A stretch of 64,000 bases of DNA from Pilaira anomala (GCA_025716855.1 JAIXMQ010000006.1:237501-301500), one strand, 5' to 3'; positions 10,085-22,520 are shown, counted from the stretch's first letter. The notes: generated from the sequence alone by a model not told the origin. Numbers and translations: made by a program.

Positions 10085-12872
10085 CGAAGATCGTGTTACA
10101 TCATCACCTCATATTTTTTTTTTTTTTTGATACCTTTCTTTAAAAAGGTTTTTTACCACACGTATACACACGCATTTTTTCTTTCTCTCTCTTTATTATT
10201 ATTTATACCTTGATTTTATTTAAAATTCATAATTACATTTTTATACCTACATCATTTTTTTTTTGTAAATCCTTTTCTCTTTCATTTCTTTTTTAAAAAA
10301 ATAAAATTCCAAAAAAAAATATATATATAAATTACATTTTATTGACTTTGTTCTGGGAACTGGAGCTTAAAAATTGTGTGTGTGTGTGAGTGTGTATTTA
10401 TTTCAGTGCTGTTTCAAATTACCAATTTTATTTTTAGTGGCTGTGGTGTTAACCCGAGAATGGATAGCTGATTGTGGGTAAAACGGGGGTTGTATCCGAC
10501 AAGATATAAATAATATTTCCAAATATAAAAAGAAGGGGGACCCTCTTATTTGTATATAATAGTTCAACATTTTCCTTGATTACTAACAAAAAAGTGAATT
10601 TTGCATTATGTAAAACTAATTATAAACATTGAGTATTGGTAACTGACAGGCCATGTCTCTCGGTTGATCATAACGACCGAGAAAGATTCAATGCCGATCC
10701 ATATTACAAACCGGAATAAGGAAAAATAAAAAATACTTCTCTTTCCGGTTTTTTTTTTATTTATTTGAAACTTGTTCGAATCATCATCATCATGATTTCA
10801 GTTTTTTTATAGAATTTAATAGAAAAAAAAAAAATAGTTTTTTTTGTGAGAAGTTACTCCGAAAGATTGGATAAAAGGATAACTTTTTTTGCCCGTGTTA
10901 CCCTAAAAATAGTAGAGTCCCTGAAAGATGAATACCTTTTGTTGAATGATATCATTCTTGTTGCTGTAATTATTTCTGCTACGATAAATTATAATTTCAA
11001 CTGAATTAGTTTTTTTTTTACATATCTTGTGTAAAGTGAATCAATCAACCTCTTTTTTTTTTTTTAAATGACAACATAAACTTTTGTAAAAAGTATAACA
11101 TTTTGCCTTTTGTGTCCCTTTTTTTTTTTTTTTTATACATAAAGAAAATTTAATAAATACGATTGATTGCAGGATAAGAACCTTAGTTTTCTTTAATTCA
11201 AGGAAAAGGATGATCATTTCAGTTGAAAGAAAATATGTAAGTTTTTACTACATTTGGTGAATTTGAATCATTTTTTAAAATGTGCTACAAAAAAAAAAGC
11301 CACTTTTCACATGCAGAACTTTTTTTTCATTATATCTGGTAACGATTACTACACTGTTCTATGAATAAACTAAAATCATTTTGTTACAATTAGTCTTTGT
11401 TGAATTTTACAAAAGCTTTTTTTTTCGGTTTGACAAGAGTGGCTTACATTTTTCTCGGCTTTCTCTCTTTAATCGCAATTCTAAATACTATATAATAGGT
11501 ACAACAAAAAATTTACTTTTTGTTGTTATGGTGATTTCAGATTTCAATAAGAAAAAGTTATATCTTTTAGACTCAAAATCAGTAACATTTGTCATTTCAA
11601 ACCGATCCGCAGATAGAACTGTGTACTATTTATTTTTATAAATGGAATTTAATCAATCTTATGACAAGTATTAGATAAGAGTACATAATTCATGTATAAA
11701 TTTATCCCTAAAAGTGCGTGTATGTATTTACAAATTTTTTTTTATTAATACCTGTGCTTTAATTATAGTTTCTGGTGATCATATTTAAAATAAGTACAAT
11801 ACGATCTGTTTCACAATTACCAAAACTATAGAATAAATGGTTTTTTTTTTTTTTTTTAGTTTTCCAGGTCCCCTTTGGTTTATTATAATAAAACAAAGTT
11901 TAATTACACTATATGTATTATAAGTTTGTGTACAAAAACTTACTTGGTAGTAGAGTATAATTGCTCACTTCTTCAGTTTATACTATTGCAACAGAGAGAG
12001 AGAGAGAGAAAACATTGTGGTGAACCTACAAAGAAGACTTTTCTAGGCAGAATCAAAATATATCCAACCTTCATATCTTGCTTATTAGCTTCTTCAAATC
12101 TTCCATCAAACCTCTAGCAAACATAATTGTTGCATCATTTATTACTATACATCGTATATAACACAACGATATCTCCTTATATTTTTAATTGCAAAAGGAG
12201 AGGAATATGATTTAACTCAAACTAAACTGTCATAATCATTACGTATCGAATGTATAAAATGATCTAAGGTGAATAAGTTTCTATTGTAAGTTTTATCCTT
12301 CTTAGTATTATGTAATGATATACTTTTCTTATATTTTTTTAAAAAAGCGAAAAGTTTTCTCCAAAGTTAAAATAAAAAAAAAAGTACATGAGTGGGGCTA
12401 ACTGTGTAACACTATAAAAATAGCTGAGCCATGAAACTAATAATTATTTAAACCTTTTGTAACAATGAGTTTATATGGAATCTTCCTTTTGAAAATAAAG
12501 GGTAACTGTACACATTAATATTATTAATCGGTTCACAGAGACAATTTACGTGTCACCAGTTGGTGTAATTTTTTTTTAAGAAGAAATTTGAGGCGTAAAA
12601 CATTTTTCCAGAGACTGTGATCCATAACCGCCACCTTTTAATTCTGTTGTGTGTGACATGATTTAAAGATTTATATTGGAGAGTTAATTATAGATTTAGA
12701 AGTACATTCGTCACAAAGTTTATTCAAACATATAACCATATTCGACTTTTTTTTTTTTTTTTTTTTTTTTTTTCTTTGTTTCTTTTTCTTTTTTTTTTTT
12801 TTTAAAATATATATATATATAAATAAAGTGAATAAACCCCCCTTGTTTTGGCTTCTTCTTCTTCTTCTTCAT
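10085..12872. other. Gene-poor 2.8-kb region
   Basis: No supported gene. Small open frames near 11381-11641 and 11875-12117 start without a good ATG context and match nothing I know. A possible structured element lies at 10640-10760 (listed separately). A GT microsatellite (about 10376-10396), a GAGA tract (about 11994-12009) and long T runs (12747-12772, 12789-12803) are present; the last lies just before the next gene. Confidence 0.5.
10656..10757. other. Hairpin pair followed by T run, possible small RNA
   Basis: TCTCGGT at 10658-10664 pairs with ACCGAGA at 10676-10682. Downstream, AACCGGAA at 10709-10716 pairs with TTCCGGTT at 10743-10750, followed directly by a T run, which resembles a terminator hairpin. 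The block stands out from flanks in base composition. No known RNA family is recognised. Confidence 0.25.
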
Positions 12873-13589
12873 ATGGAATCAAAAGAAATACATACTTCAA
12901 CAGCAAAGTTAAAAAAGAATCGAAAATCTTTTTTTTCTTGGATACTAAATAACACTTCTTTTGTTCAGGATACAACAACAGATGAATCGGATAAAAATAA
13001 ACATGATCTTGAAGTAAAGGATCAACAACATCATCTCCAGTTAATGAATACATCTTATTCATGTTCAACCGTCACCACTGCAACAAATTCTTCTATTAAT
13101 AGTTTACAAGTAGCTACCAACCATCCTATGATCAATCATCATAGTGATATCGAAATACCAAGTCGTCGACAAAGTCATCTCTATACTCCTTTTCATAAGA
13201 ATAATAAAAATACGGAACCATCCGAAATTATCTTATCTGATTCTAGTGAACTTTATCAAAGAAGATCATATTATTCAGCGCAGTTGACTACTAATACTAA
13301 TACTACGGATCTAAATATATCCACTTCTTCTTTAACCCGATCAGCAACCTGGCAACCATCCGGCGCATCACCATCTACCGTAATCAACAATACCCTCGAA
13401 CACCCAGATCAGTCCCTTCATGCTGATTGTATACCTGACAGAAGAACAAGTAGAAATTATGCAGCTAACCCAGAAATACAAGCTCGATTGAATGCAATGC
13501 TTAATAGTGACAGAGCATCTTATTTGTCTTCTGTATTACAATCATCTACTAATAATACAACTGTACATCGTCGTTCCACTACACCATAA
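12873..13589 (+). CDS. Orphan Ser/Thr/Asn-rich protein
   Basis: Single exon, 238 aa, starting at the ATG after a CTT repeat. I do not recognise it. An N-terminal short helix-like stretch (KNRKSFFSWILNN) is followed by low-complexity Thr/Asn/Ser sequence with possible phospho-motifs (RRQSH, RSATW). The C-terminal part, NPEIQARLNAMLNSDRASYLSSVLQS, predicts an amphipathic helix and is the most protein-like segment. A frame starting further upstream would need a GTG codon, so 12873 is chosen. Probably disordered and lineage-specific; possibly a signalling or scaffold protein, but this is inference only. Confidence 0.6.
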   Translation: MESKEIHTSTAKLKKNRKSFFSWILNNTSFVQDTTTDESDKNKHDLEVKDQQHHLQLMNTSYSCSTVTTATNSSINSLQVATNHPMINHHSDIEIPSRRQSHLYTPFHKNNKNTEPSEIILSDSSELYQRRSYYSAQLTTNTNTTDLNISTSSLTRSATWQPSGASPSTVINNTLEHPDQSLHADCIPDRRTSRNYAANPEIQARLNAMLNSDRASYLSSVLQSSTNNTTVHRRSTTP

Positions 13590-14035
13590 AATGTATTTTA
13601 AAGAAAAAAAAAACAAGAAAGGTTTATTACTCTGTTTTCGCTATCATTCATTTCACTCAATTTGTTGTTAATTATGCTCATTAAGGTTTCTTTTTTTGTT
13701 ACACAATGAAGCCTCTCTCTCTCTCTCCTTCCTTTTTTTTTTCTTTTTATGTATATCACTTATTAATAAATCTTTATATGTACTGTTATACCGTCATAAA
13801 GTGATTTGACTTTTTGTCATTTTTAAAGTAAGGTATATTTATGAATTGATGAAAGAAAAAAAAAAATTAATTAATTTTATATTAAGTCACCTTTATTTTT
13901 ATTACAGCCTTCGTAAGTCGAAATATAGGATCAATAAGAGTATTAACATAATTGATATCTACCAATTCCAATAAGAAGAGGCTGACAAGCATCAACCAAA
14001 AAAAAAAAAAAAAAAAATATGGGTCCTAATCCCTT

Positions 14036-14057
14036 AGAACGCTCTTACGAGCGTTCT
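14036..14057. repeat. Perfect 9-bp inverted repeat
   Basis: AGAACGCTC, a 4-nt TTAC loop, then GAGCGTTCT. It is not followed by a T run, so it is not a simple terminator, and it precedes a decayed coding-like stretch, so it could mark the edge of an old mobile element. Confidence 0.6.
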
Positions 14058-14099
14058 TAACTCTAGTCCTAAGTTCCTAGTCTCTATTATGGCTCGGAT

Positions 14100-14330
14100 C
14101 CTTTTTCCACTTTCTTCGAATTGTTCTCCTCCTTTCGATCCTATCAGAATCCCTTTCAGCTTTCATCTTTCGGAGCTAGAACTTATCCAGAGACTATTGG
14201 CAATATATACCGTATTTATACTTAAAACGGCAATATTGAGGAAGAGTTGAAACGCTACAAACTGTTGATTAAGGCATGTAATGCCATAACTGCTGAAATC
14301 CTATACAACTTCCCCCCCTGATTCTAAACG
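14100..14330 (+). pseudogene. Decayed coding-like fragment
   Basis: One frame reads as plausible protein on both sides of a single in-frame TAA near 14224: upstream a segment with FSSFRSYQNPFQLSSFG, then downstream EEELKRYKLLIKACNAITAE. There is no start codon and no clean end. The family is not recognised. It may be the remains of a repeated gene or transposon. Confidence 0.3.
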
Positions 14331-14631
14331 ACAAATCATTCAATATTATAAAAAAACACCATTCTAACCGTTTTTGAGTCAAAAAGTGCATATAATTTTT
14401 AGCATAAGACAGTAACTTCATTCTAATTAAAGTATATACTTTATAAGTTTTATTTTATATAGAAGGTACAAGTTCTAATCGTATTACATGATTAGTTTTT
14501 ACCAAGTAACAATGCCGTACAATCCACCCTAAGGAAAAGTAGGACGATCCGATAAATCACGTGGATATCACGTGTTTTTTCTTTTTTTGTTTATACTACT
14601 TTTAATTACTTTTGGTCACATCTTCATATAG

Positions 14632-14647
14632 GCGGGTATAGCTCAGC

Positions 14648-14679
<32 letters not shown>

Positions 14680-14704
14680 AGGTGTTCGATCCACTTTAGC
14701 CGCA
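14632..14704 (+). tRNA. tRNA-Phe(GAA)
   Basis: A 73-nt cloverleaf without intron. The D arm (AGCTCAGCTGGGAGAGC), anticodon loop CTGAAGA with GAA at 14665-14667, and the T loop TTCGATC match eukaryotic tRNA-Phe closely. The acceptor stem has one G-G mismatch (position 5 with 68) and the T stem one G-T wobble. A T6 run follows at about 14709-14715 and would end pol III transcription. No CCA is encoded, as expected for a nuclear gene. Confidence 0.93.
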
Positions 14705-15106
14705 TATCTTTTTTGTTTCTTTTACTTTTGAATGGGGTGGGCATTTATTTTATTTAAATAAAATGTGTTTGTATGTACACATACATGGTTTTTAGAAGGC
14801 CATCTTTTACCACTATACTCGTATATTTTTATTATAATTTCATTTTGTCCTTCTCTCTCTAACATTCGGATAATCATAAAAACTAATTAGATATTTTAAG
14901 CTTAAACTGATACGTATTCTACCTATGCATCCAATAAAATGAATTTACACCAGGGAAGAGGTGATTTAATAATTTTACTTACAAAAATTGATAAAAAAAA
15001 AAAAAAAGGCCTCGTAGTGGGGGTATTCTAATATTTTATTTCCCTTAAAATTAATAAAATATTACGGCTAAAGCTATTTCAATAAATAGTGGTATTGTTA
15101 CATTAA
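14705..15106. other. Intergenic, 3' flank of adenylyl cyclase gene
   Basis: AT-rich spacer between the tRNA terminator and the stop codon of the cyclase gene. An A run lies at 14993-15007. Nothing else is seen. Confidence 0.6.
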
Positions 15107-18100
15107 TTATACATTGCTTTCATCGCTCGGCATACTACTCCTAGTATTCTTCTTTTTGTTATCATGTTTAGATGTATTTGTAGAAGTCTCTTCCTCAGCC
15201 ATTTGAACTATTGTATGTGCATCCTGTTCGTTACTAGAGCCGGCTAAACACAGATCAGCAGGGAAACCACTATAATAAAGCCTTGCTGGATCTGGATTAC
15301 AATAAGTATCAGCAGGAATCCCTAATAAATCAAAGTCTTTAATTGCTCTCTCAGTCCATTCAATACGATCTTCCGGTATAAATGCAAATTTTCCTAGTTT
15401 AGCCCAGTAGTACGCTTTTAAGAAACGAATTTCCTGGATAAACCGCATCTCATATATACCATGTTGGAGCACCTATTATTAAACTGTTTAAAAAAAAAAA
15501 AAAAAAAATACCATATTTATGTAGTTGATATAATTACCATGTAACCTTCGACAATACGTCGTGTTGTAACGTATGGTAATGCACGAGCAAGATAAAGACA
15601 TGGCTGAGTAAATTCCCAGAATTTTACTTGCTGGAAAGCATGGTTTAATTTTGATAGACCATGTATTAATTTTTCGTAATCTTTAGAATCTCTACTTTTT
15701 CTGAGATCCATTTGTCCGTCTTCAATTAAGCAATATAGTCCCATTGTTGCAAATATTAGGCCATAGATGGGGAATATATTTGCTATTGAAAATTATTAGT
15801 ATACAATATTCATGAAAATATGAAAAAAGAACATACGTGTTACTGTAAGTTTCGGCAAAATTTGAACAAGTTTTTGAATATGACGTCTAGCTGCTTCGTA
15901 CATATGGTTTCTAGCATAGTAACAAACCAATGTACCATGTATAGCAATTAAATTATAGTCAGCAGCGCCCTTAATTTGTGCCTCCAATAAGGAAACATAA
16001 GGTGAGCAATCACCCATACGATCTACAACAATACCATTTCCAATATTGTAAACACCAAGCCAAATTTCTGCTTCAAAATCACCATTGTTATGAGCTGTGT
16101 TGGCCATATCTTTCATAAGTGCCAAATCTGTAGCCGACTTATTAAAAGTTCCTTCAAAGATACGCATCGTAATTACTAAGCCTACAGATCTGTAAAATGC
16201 TTGACAATCTGTTACAACACCCATAGTTCGAGACCCTTCAATCGATTGGTATAATAAGTCTCTAGCATTTGAGAATTTACCAGCAGCAAAACATAAAAGA
16301 GAACAAGTGGTCAAAGTATCTGCATCACTTTTATCACTATCCATTTGACGTAAAGCTTTAGCGATATAGTAAATACTGCTTTCTTTCTCGTCATTTAACC
16401 AACAAAGCAAAGAGTTTCTGGCTAGGAATAAGGTGTAGCTCGGGCCAATATCGTCTAGTTTTTCACACGCGTTTAGTCCTACAAGGCAAGCATAGGCAAA
16501 GTCCTGGCCATTCCCTGTATACAAATAAATATTTGATAACTGAGTCATAATCTCGACCACACGATAGCTGATTTCTCTTTTCTTAAGAGATGAGAATTTC
16601 ATCAAAACACCCCAACATCGATGTTGATATTGCTTTAAACGATTGGCCCAATACTTATAAAGAAAATAAGGTCTCTGTTTTGGCCATGGCTCACCTAGAA
16701 TTTCTAAAGCTTTATATAGATAACGTTCGCCTTCCACCAGCTTTGTTCGCATTGTATAACAAATACCAAGACGGCGATATATATCACTTAAGCGAATAAA
16801 ACCAAATTGTTGCAGTAATTCTGAATCTTCTTCTAGAATCTTGACAATTCTTTGCAAGTTAGATGTTGCTTCCGGTAAAAGATTTGTCTGCATGTTTTGG
16901 TCCGCAAGAGCTTCAAGGTAATAGAGCTGTTTACCAATAGAATCTGTCTTCAAATAATGTCTGGTAATCTTTCCTAAAAGATGAAGAAAGTTTTCTCTGT
17001 TGAGTTGGCTCTCATAGTATTTTGCTAATGTTCGATGGAGAGAGATACGGGTTTCATAGGCAACCATGTCGTAAATACTTTGAGGGATTGTAATATGAGT
17101 AAAGCTATATACTGGAGTATTATTTTCAATTTGGGTAGTTCCATTTTCTACTAAATGTAAAAAATGGTATACGTCAAAATTTTTGATATACGTCTGAATT
17201 AATTCGGCTGTACTATTCTTGAAAATAAAGTTATTTTCTTTTATAGCTGCACCTACTTCTTCTGCTGTAAAGCATTGATCAAGGCAGCTAGCAACCTATT
17301 TGTTTTATCTAGCATTAGTTTTTTTTTTGCTCTTCTATGTAGTGCTGTTTTTTTTTGTTACTTGCAGTTAAAAATTCTTGATAGTTTGATTCCAGACGAT
17401 CAAATTGCATCTTAATAATTCGCTTATAATCAAAACTGCCCATACGGTCCTCTAAATCAAATGCATTACTGCTTGGTACAAGTTCACCTTCAACGACAGT
17501 GACATGGTTAAAATCTTTCAAGATAATTGCCATATTTCTAATAAATTTTATCTTTAGTATGTCATTGCAAAAGTATCTGACTTACATGAACATACTTAAC
17601 ATATAAAGGGTTTCCTCCAGTACGTTTCTAGAAAAAATACATGTAAATAAATGCATGTAAATAAATGCATATAAAAATAGGTATGTGTATATAAATATCT
17701 GCTGATATAAAGACAAACCTGAACAACTTTGATAATCTCAGGACTAACTTTATGTACACCACGATCGAAATTCTGAAGGATAATTTCACCAATTTCTGTT
17801 TCTCCTAATCCATTCAATGCAATTTCTTCAAATGCACCAGTGGATTGATAATCTTTGATGAATGTAACATTATAATCTTTTATAGGCCTCGTTGCCATCA
17901 GTAGCATAACTCTCTGGCAATGCTCGTGTATATGTTGTAACATAACGACAGAAGCAGTATCGGCCCCTATATTGATAATCAGTAACCATGTAACGGTATC
18001 AGTACATCAATTACATACATTGTATATCATCACATATAAACACCAGTCCAATACTTCTCGAGACATGAACGATCATTCTTGTAATGACGCCAGTCAAAAG

Positions 18101-20651
18101 AATATCTCTTGCTCTACCATCTAAAAGCCTTGTATACCTATTTTCCTCTACCTCATTCAGAGCAGTAAAAATAAGTTTAAACAAAGGCAAATAACCCTTT
18201 TCCTCACCACATTTGTAAAGACAACGAGCAATCAATTCTGTCAAATCATTCATCATTTCTATATTGTTTGAGTTGGAGCCTGTAGAAGTGGCCACAGAAG
18301 AAGCTGAAGTAAGCCTTTTGAACCATTCCTGAGTAGTGGGAAAACTAGCAGATGAAGGAGAACGAGCCGAGTTTTCGGAATCGCTGGAGTCTGTCATAGA
18401 GCGATTTGGCTGCTTAAATCCATGATGATTACTACTTTCTGCAGATTGGTGGGTATTTGTTTCAGGTTTCGCCATGGCTTTTGCAGGTATCTTGTCAGAA
18501 TCAATAATATCAAATAGTACTAATATTAAATTTCGTAATAAATAATACTTGGTTCCTTTTTCAACTACATAACGGTTAATATTTAGCTATATGTAATTAA
18601 GTACTGGGAAAAAATTATACAAACCTTCTGTTGAAGATGACCAGCTATAAACACGAATTACAAATATTATCAGTACCATATTTTGTTTCATTTTGTAGCG
18701 GATATAATTTTATATTACCAACTTAATACACCGTGATGCAATATAGTTTTATGTAATTTATTACAAAAATAACTCTTTCCTACACCTGATGGACCTGAGA
18801 TAACCAAAGTATGATGATTAGGAGCTTCATTCCAATCATCTACGAAATTACTTGCTTTTTCAATTTCAGCTTTGTAACCAATAAAGTCACTTAACTGTTC
18901 AGCGCTCAACACAGATATCCTATTATCTTTTTCAGGTGGTCCAAACTTTTGAATACCATATATTTGAATTGGCTTGACTTTACCCTTAACAAGATTATCA
19001 CCATAGTCTTCAAACTCACATAGTCCACCAATTTGTAACTTGGTAGCTGTATCGCAAACAACATTCTCTTTTGAGAATGGGAACTTCAGCATACGCACCG
19101 CCACTACAATTGTATCACCTGCAATACCGGCATCTCGTCGATAAGGGCTTCCCTGTGGCAAGACAGCTGTAAAAATTATACCAGTGGATAAAGAGATCGC
19201 AAAGCCTTTAAATCCGGCTTTGCGATAACTGTCACGTAGTTCTATTGCAGCTTTAGCGGCAAACACGGCTTCACGTTCATGGGATAAGGGAGGTAAACCA
19301 AAGACAGATAATAAGGTAGCGCCTATATATACGTTTGCTATTAATATACATATATAAAAAATTATTTTTTTATATCATTTTATAATATACCCTTATCATC
19401 AATTGCAAATTGTTGGAGCATACCCTCGCATTTTACCAATGTTTTAATTGCTAGTGCCACGGCTTTTTGAACCCGTTCTAAACCTTCTTTTTTTGTAACA
19501 TTTGTTTTACCCAGACTGATAAACATGATTGTTACTTCACGAAACTGAGCAGGTAAACTATCATCTATACTATTTTCCATTCGATACAAGGCACTTCGAT
19601 TGATGTATTTCAAATAAAGCTTGTTTGATTCGATTGGTAAGTTCATTTGATATTTATCTCTGATACGAGGAACTAGGGGCTCAATTGTCATTTTCGATGC
19701 TTGTGCTGTAAGGCCGGGTAATGTCTGTAGGTATTTTACATTGTTGTTTACCGGTGTACTTCCTTTTCGAAGTGATGATGGATGAGAGTAACTTGTTTTT
19801 CGAAAGTGTATTTCATCAGTAATATTTTTAATCACAAAAAAGCGTCTTCTTCTTTCGAAAGTCAAATTCATTGCTTGTCGTTGAACAATATCATAAGCAG
19901 CTGGTGTTATACTCATTTCACCTGCTTTAGCAGTAGATAAAGCATCATCCAGAGCGTCTACTACTTCACCACCAATTGTGTATTCTAATCTGCCATGATA
20001 TTCAAGAAAGAATTCGTCCAGTATAGCTTGTGTATCAGTAGCGTTTGGTTTATCGGTTCGAAGTTGAGGGAAAGAGTTGGGAGCGTGCATGGGATCATCA
20101 GGATTTAGAATGCCTAGAATAACATTCACAACATTTCCGCAGGATAGGGCCATATGCAACTCTAAGTCTACAGAATCTGGCTTCTCGGAAGTACTGGTAG
20201 ATAAATCACTTGAAGCACTTAATCTTCTATCTTTAATAATCTTTTTTCGCTTCATAAATGATGGCATCAAATTTTCGATTGAAATATTACGATTTTCTGG
20301 ATTAAAATGTCTACTTTGTATATTGGCGCTTTGTATACTGGCTTCGTCTATGCTGCTATTTTCATGGACATAAGGTGTCATGGCATCAAATATTGTCTCT
20401 TTTTGATGCTCTTTTTTTGTTCCATTCGGCGCTCTATGTTTTGATCTTTCTTCTGCAGTTAAATATACTCGGTAATGTGAAAGTCGTGCTAGCAATTGCA
20501 GTCCACATTCAACTCCTCTACGCACTAGAACATTTTTTTGTCGATCCGAAGCTTCGTTATCATCTGAGTCAGCTATAGTATCTCCTGAATCCCTTCTTTC
20601 ATCTGAAATAGGTTGAAAACAGACCAAGATTGCATCACCTAAAAACTGTAT

Positions 20652-20688
<37 letters not shown>

Positions 20689-21261
20689 TTATAAATCAAA
20701 CATTCATATATGTAAAAAAAAAAAATCTTTAAATAAAAAGTACTTTATAATTACTTTAACTACATCACCTCCATAGAATTCAATGATTTGAATACACTAT
20801 GTATGCAAAAATGTGTCAGAATAAAATAGAAAAACTTTCCGAATTCATGTTGTGTTACCTCTCCCATGTAAGCTCCGATTTCCATAGCGATTGCTTCTGC
20901 ACCAGAATCACCCTTTTCCTGAGCTATCGTTGTTAACTAAGAATTTACATTAAACTAATGAGGGTTAAATTTATTAAGAATACTGTTTTCTTACTTGACT
21001 AAAGCCTATTTTTTTATTTTTATTTTAATTTATTCGAAGTTAATAAAAAAATAAAAGTTGTATTTGTCATGACTAACCGACGACGTCCACCATTAACACA
21101 ACACCAAATTGTGTATGACTATAAGGAATTGTAAGGTTCTCTTCATTAGCGTGTAGAGCACGTACATACTATTAGATTAAGTCGAGTTAGTCATCTCAAC
21201 AAGGGATAAAACTGGAGCATATGTAGTTTACTTTTGCGATATATGGTGAGATATTGAACAT
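15107..21261 (-). CDS. Soluble (ADCY10-like) class III adenylyl cyclase with NTPase and helical C-terminal region
   Basis: Fifteen minus-strand exons, all in phase: 21232-21261, 21078-21168, 20995-21005, 20859-20936, 20755-20796, 19391-20645, 18719-19322, 18625-18644, 18019-18564, 17719-17966, 17596-17627, 17366-17537, 15837-17295, 15538-15782 and 15107-15472; 1,732 aa. Cyclase domain 1 carries both metal-binding aspartates, VDVVGFSQL (Asp38) and FLGDAILVCF (Asp88), then the GRLEYTIGGEVVDAL strand after a long Ser-rich insert. Domain 2 has REVTIMFISLG, DDKGATLLSVFGLP and RRDAGIAGDTIVVA. A P-loop NTPase follows (GPSGVGKS near residue 680, Walker-B-like LVFICDDIQWAD, RTGGNPLYVK), then about 900 residues of TPR-like helices. 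This is the layout of mammalian sAC, which makes cAMP in response to bicarbonate and calcium. No transmembrane segments or leucine-rich repeats are visible, unlike Dikarya Cyr1. Exon 3 is 11 nt and one intron appears to be GC-AG. Confidence 0.93.
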
Positions 21262-22520
21262 AGATTAAGAAATATATATAAGGCTCTTGTTTTAAAAAAA
21301 GAGATAAATAATTCGAGATAGTAGATAGTAGATAGCTTATAAATCGTCTTGTCTATTTACTATTTGCTCCAAATAGAAAAAGAGAAAGTATGCAAGTAGC
21401 TCAATAAACAATTGACATCTTTGAAGAGATAGTCCGGGAGTGAGATCCACAACTGAGTTTTAATAAATAGCCCCATTAAATTCGTCATCGTCATAAATCA
21501 AACGAAATAGGAAAGCTATTGATGATGTTATTTATAGTGGCATATACATGTAGTCACCCACGGAAAAACTTTATATATCAGCTGGATGAAAATGAATTCA
21601 TTTATGTTTGTTATGGAATTTGAAAGCCTCCTTATACTTTTACTCCAAGTAGTTTACACAGTTTTTAAAAAAGAGTTAGACTAATAGAATAATAAAGCGT
21701 ACATGGCATTATGATAATATATCAAATTGTAAATGCTCTAAGTCGATTGCGTTTATTCTAAAATGTTAAAAAGGATATAACTTGAATTACATCATATTGG
21801 GTTTAAAGTGAGAAATAGTACCCATTATCACATCCAGAGTAAGAGTGAAATATTGCTTAGTACCTGACTTATTAAATATTACTTATAAAATAACAGGTGG
21901 AAGTAACCCTAGATGATGTAAAGGAAATACAGATTCCCGTGATTTTTAAACCAAACAATTCTCGTATATTCACCTATAAGACAAGAAATAATCGTCATCT
22001 TTAGTATTAAATGTTGGTAATATTAGTAGATAAAAGTCGCTTTATCGAAATTATACGAATATATTTACAAGTAGGTCCGAAAAACAAGATTTAGCAGCCA
22101 TCTCTTTAGAAATTGTTAAGATCAGGGAAGGGACTCATATAATCATTGAGAGTGCTACAGAAAAATCGACAGGATTTTTGCATTTTTTTTATATTATTCC
22201 CAAGAAGCGATAGTCACAATAAACAATTAACTATACCCCAGAAGCTCACATATTAAATAGCACAAGAACTTGATGAGAGCCTTTTTAGCCATTCAAAAAA
22301 TGATTCGTTTTTTCAATTGTAACCGAGAACAATAGAAGTTTAAGCTTTTTAATTCTTAAACTCCGAGAAATTCACATGGTTCAAATAGAAAAGAGTTGAT
22401 AGTAACTAAAAATGTTTTTATTAAATATATAGAACTTGGTGTAAGGGAAATTATATAGAATATATTTTGAAAGGGGAGAGAGGAAATAATAATAATAAAA
22501 AAATATAATACAGAGATACT
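21262..22520. other. Intergenic between cyclase and permease genes
   Basis: Upstream of the cyclase start and downstream of the permease stop. It is less homopolymer-rich than other spacers, but I see no open frame or RNA signature of note. Confidence 0.5.

Larger units (their letters stand above)
13590..14631. other. Intergenic with palindrome, coding-like debris and paired E-boxes
   Basis: The region holds a CT microsatellite (about 13714-13726), a long A run (14000-14018), a near-perfect inverted repeat at 14036-14057, a broken protein-like frame at about 14100-14330, and two CACGTG boxes at 14558-14563 and 14569-14574 shortly before the tRNA gene. No intact gene is seen. Confidence 0.6.

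Noticed and set aside
11381..11641. 86-codon open frame in the 2.8-kb gap
   Set aside because: No ATG at the start, composition like random AT-rich DNA, no recognisable motif.
17596..17943. Independent small gene from a minus-strand ATG
   Set aside because: It is exon 10 of the cyclase read through into the intron; adjoining exons keep phase on both sides.
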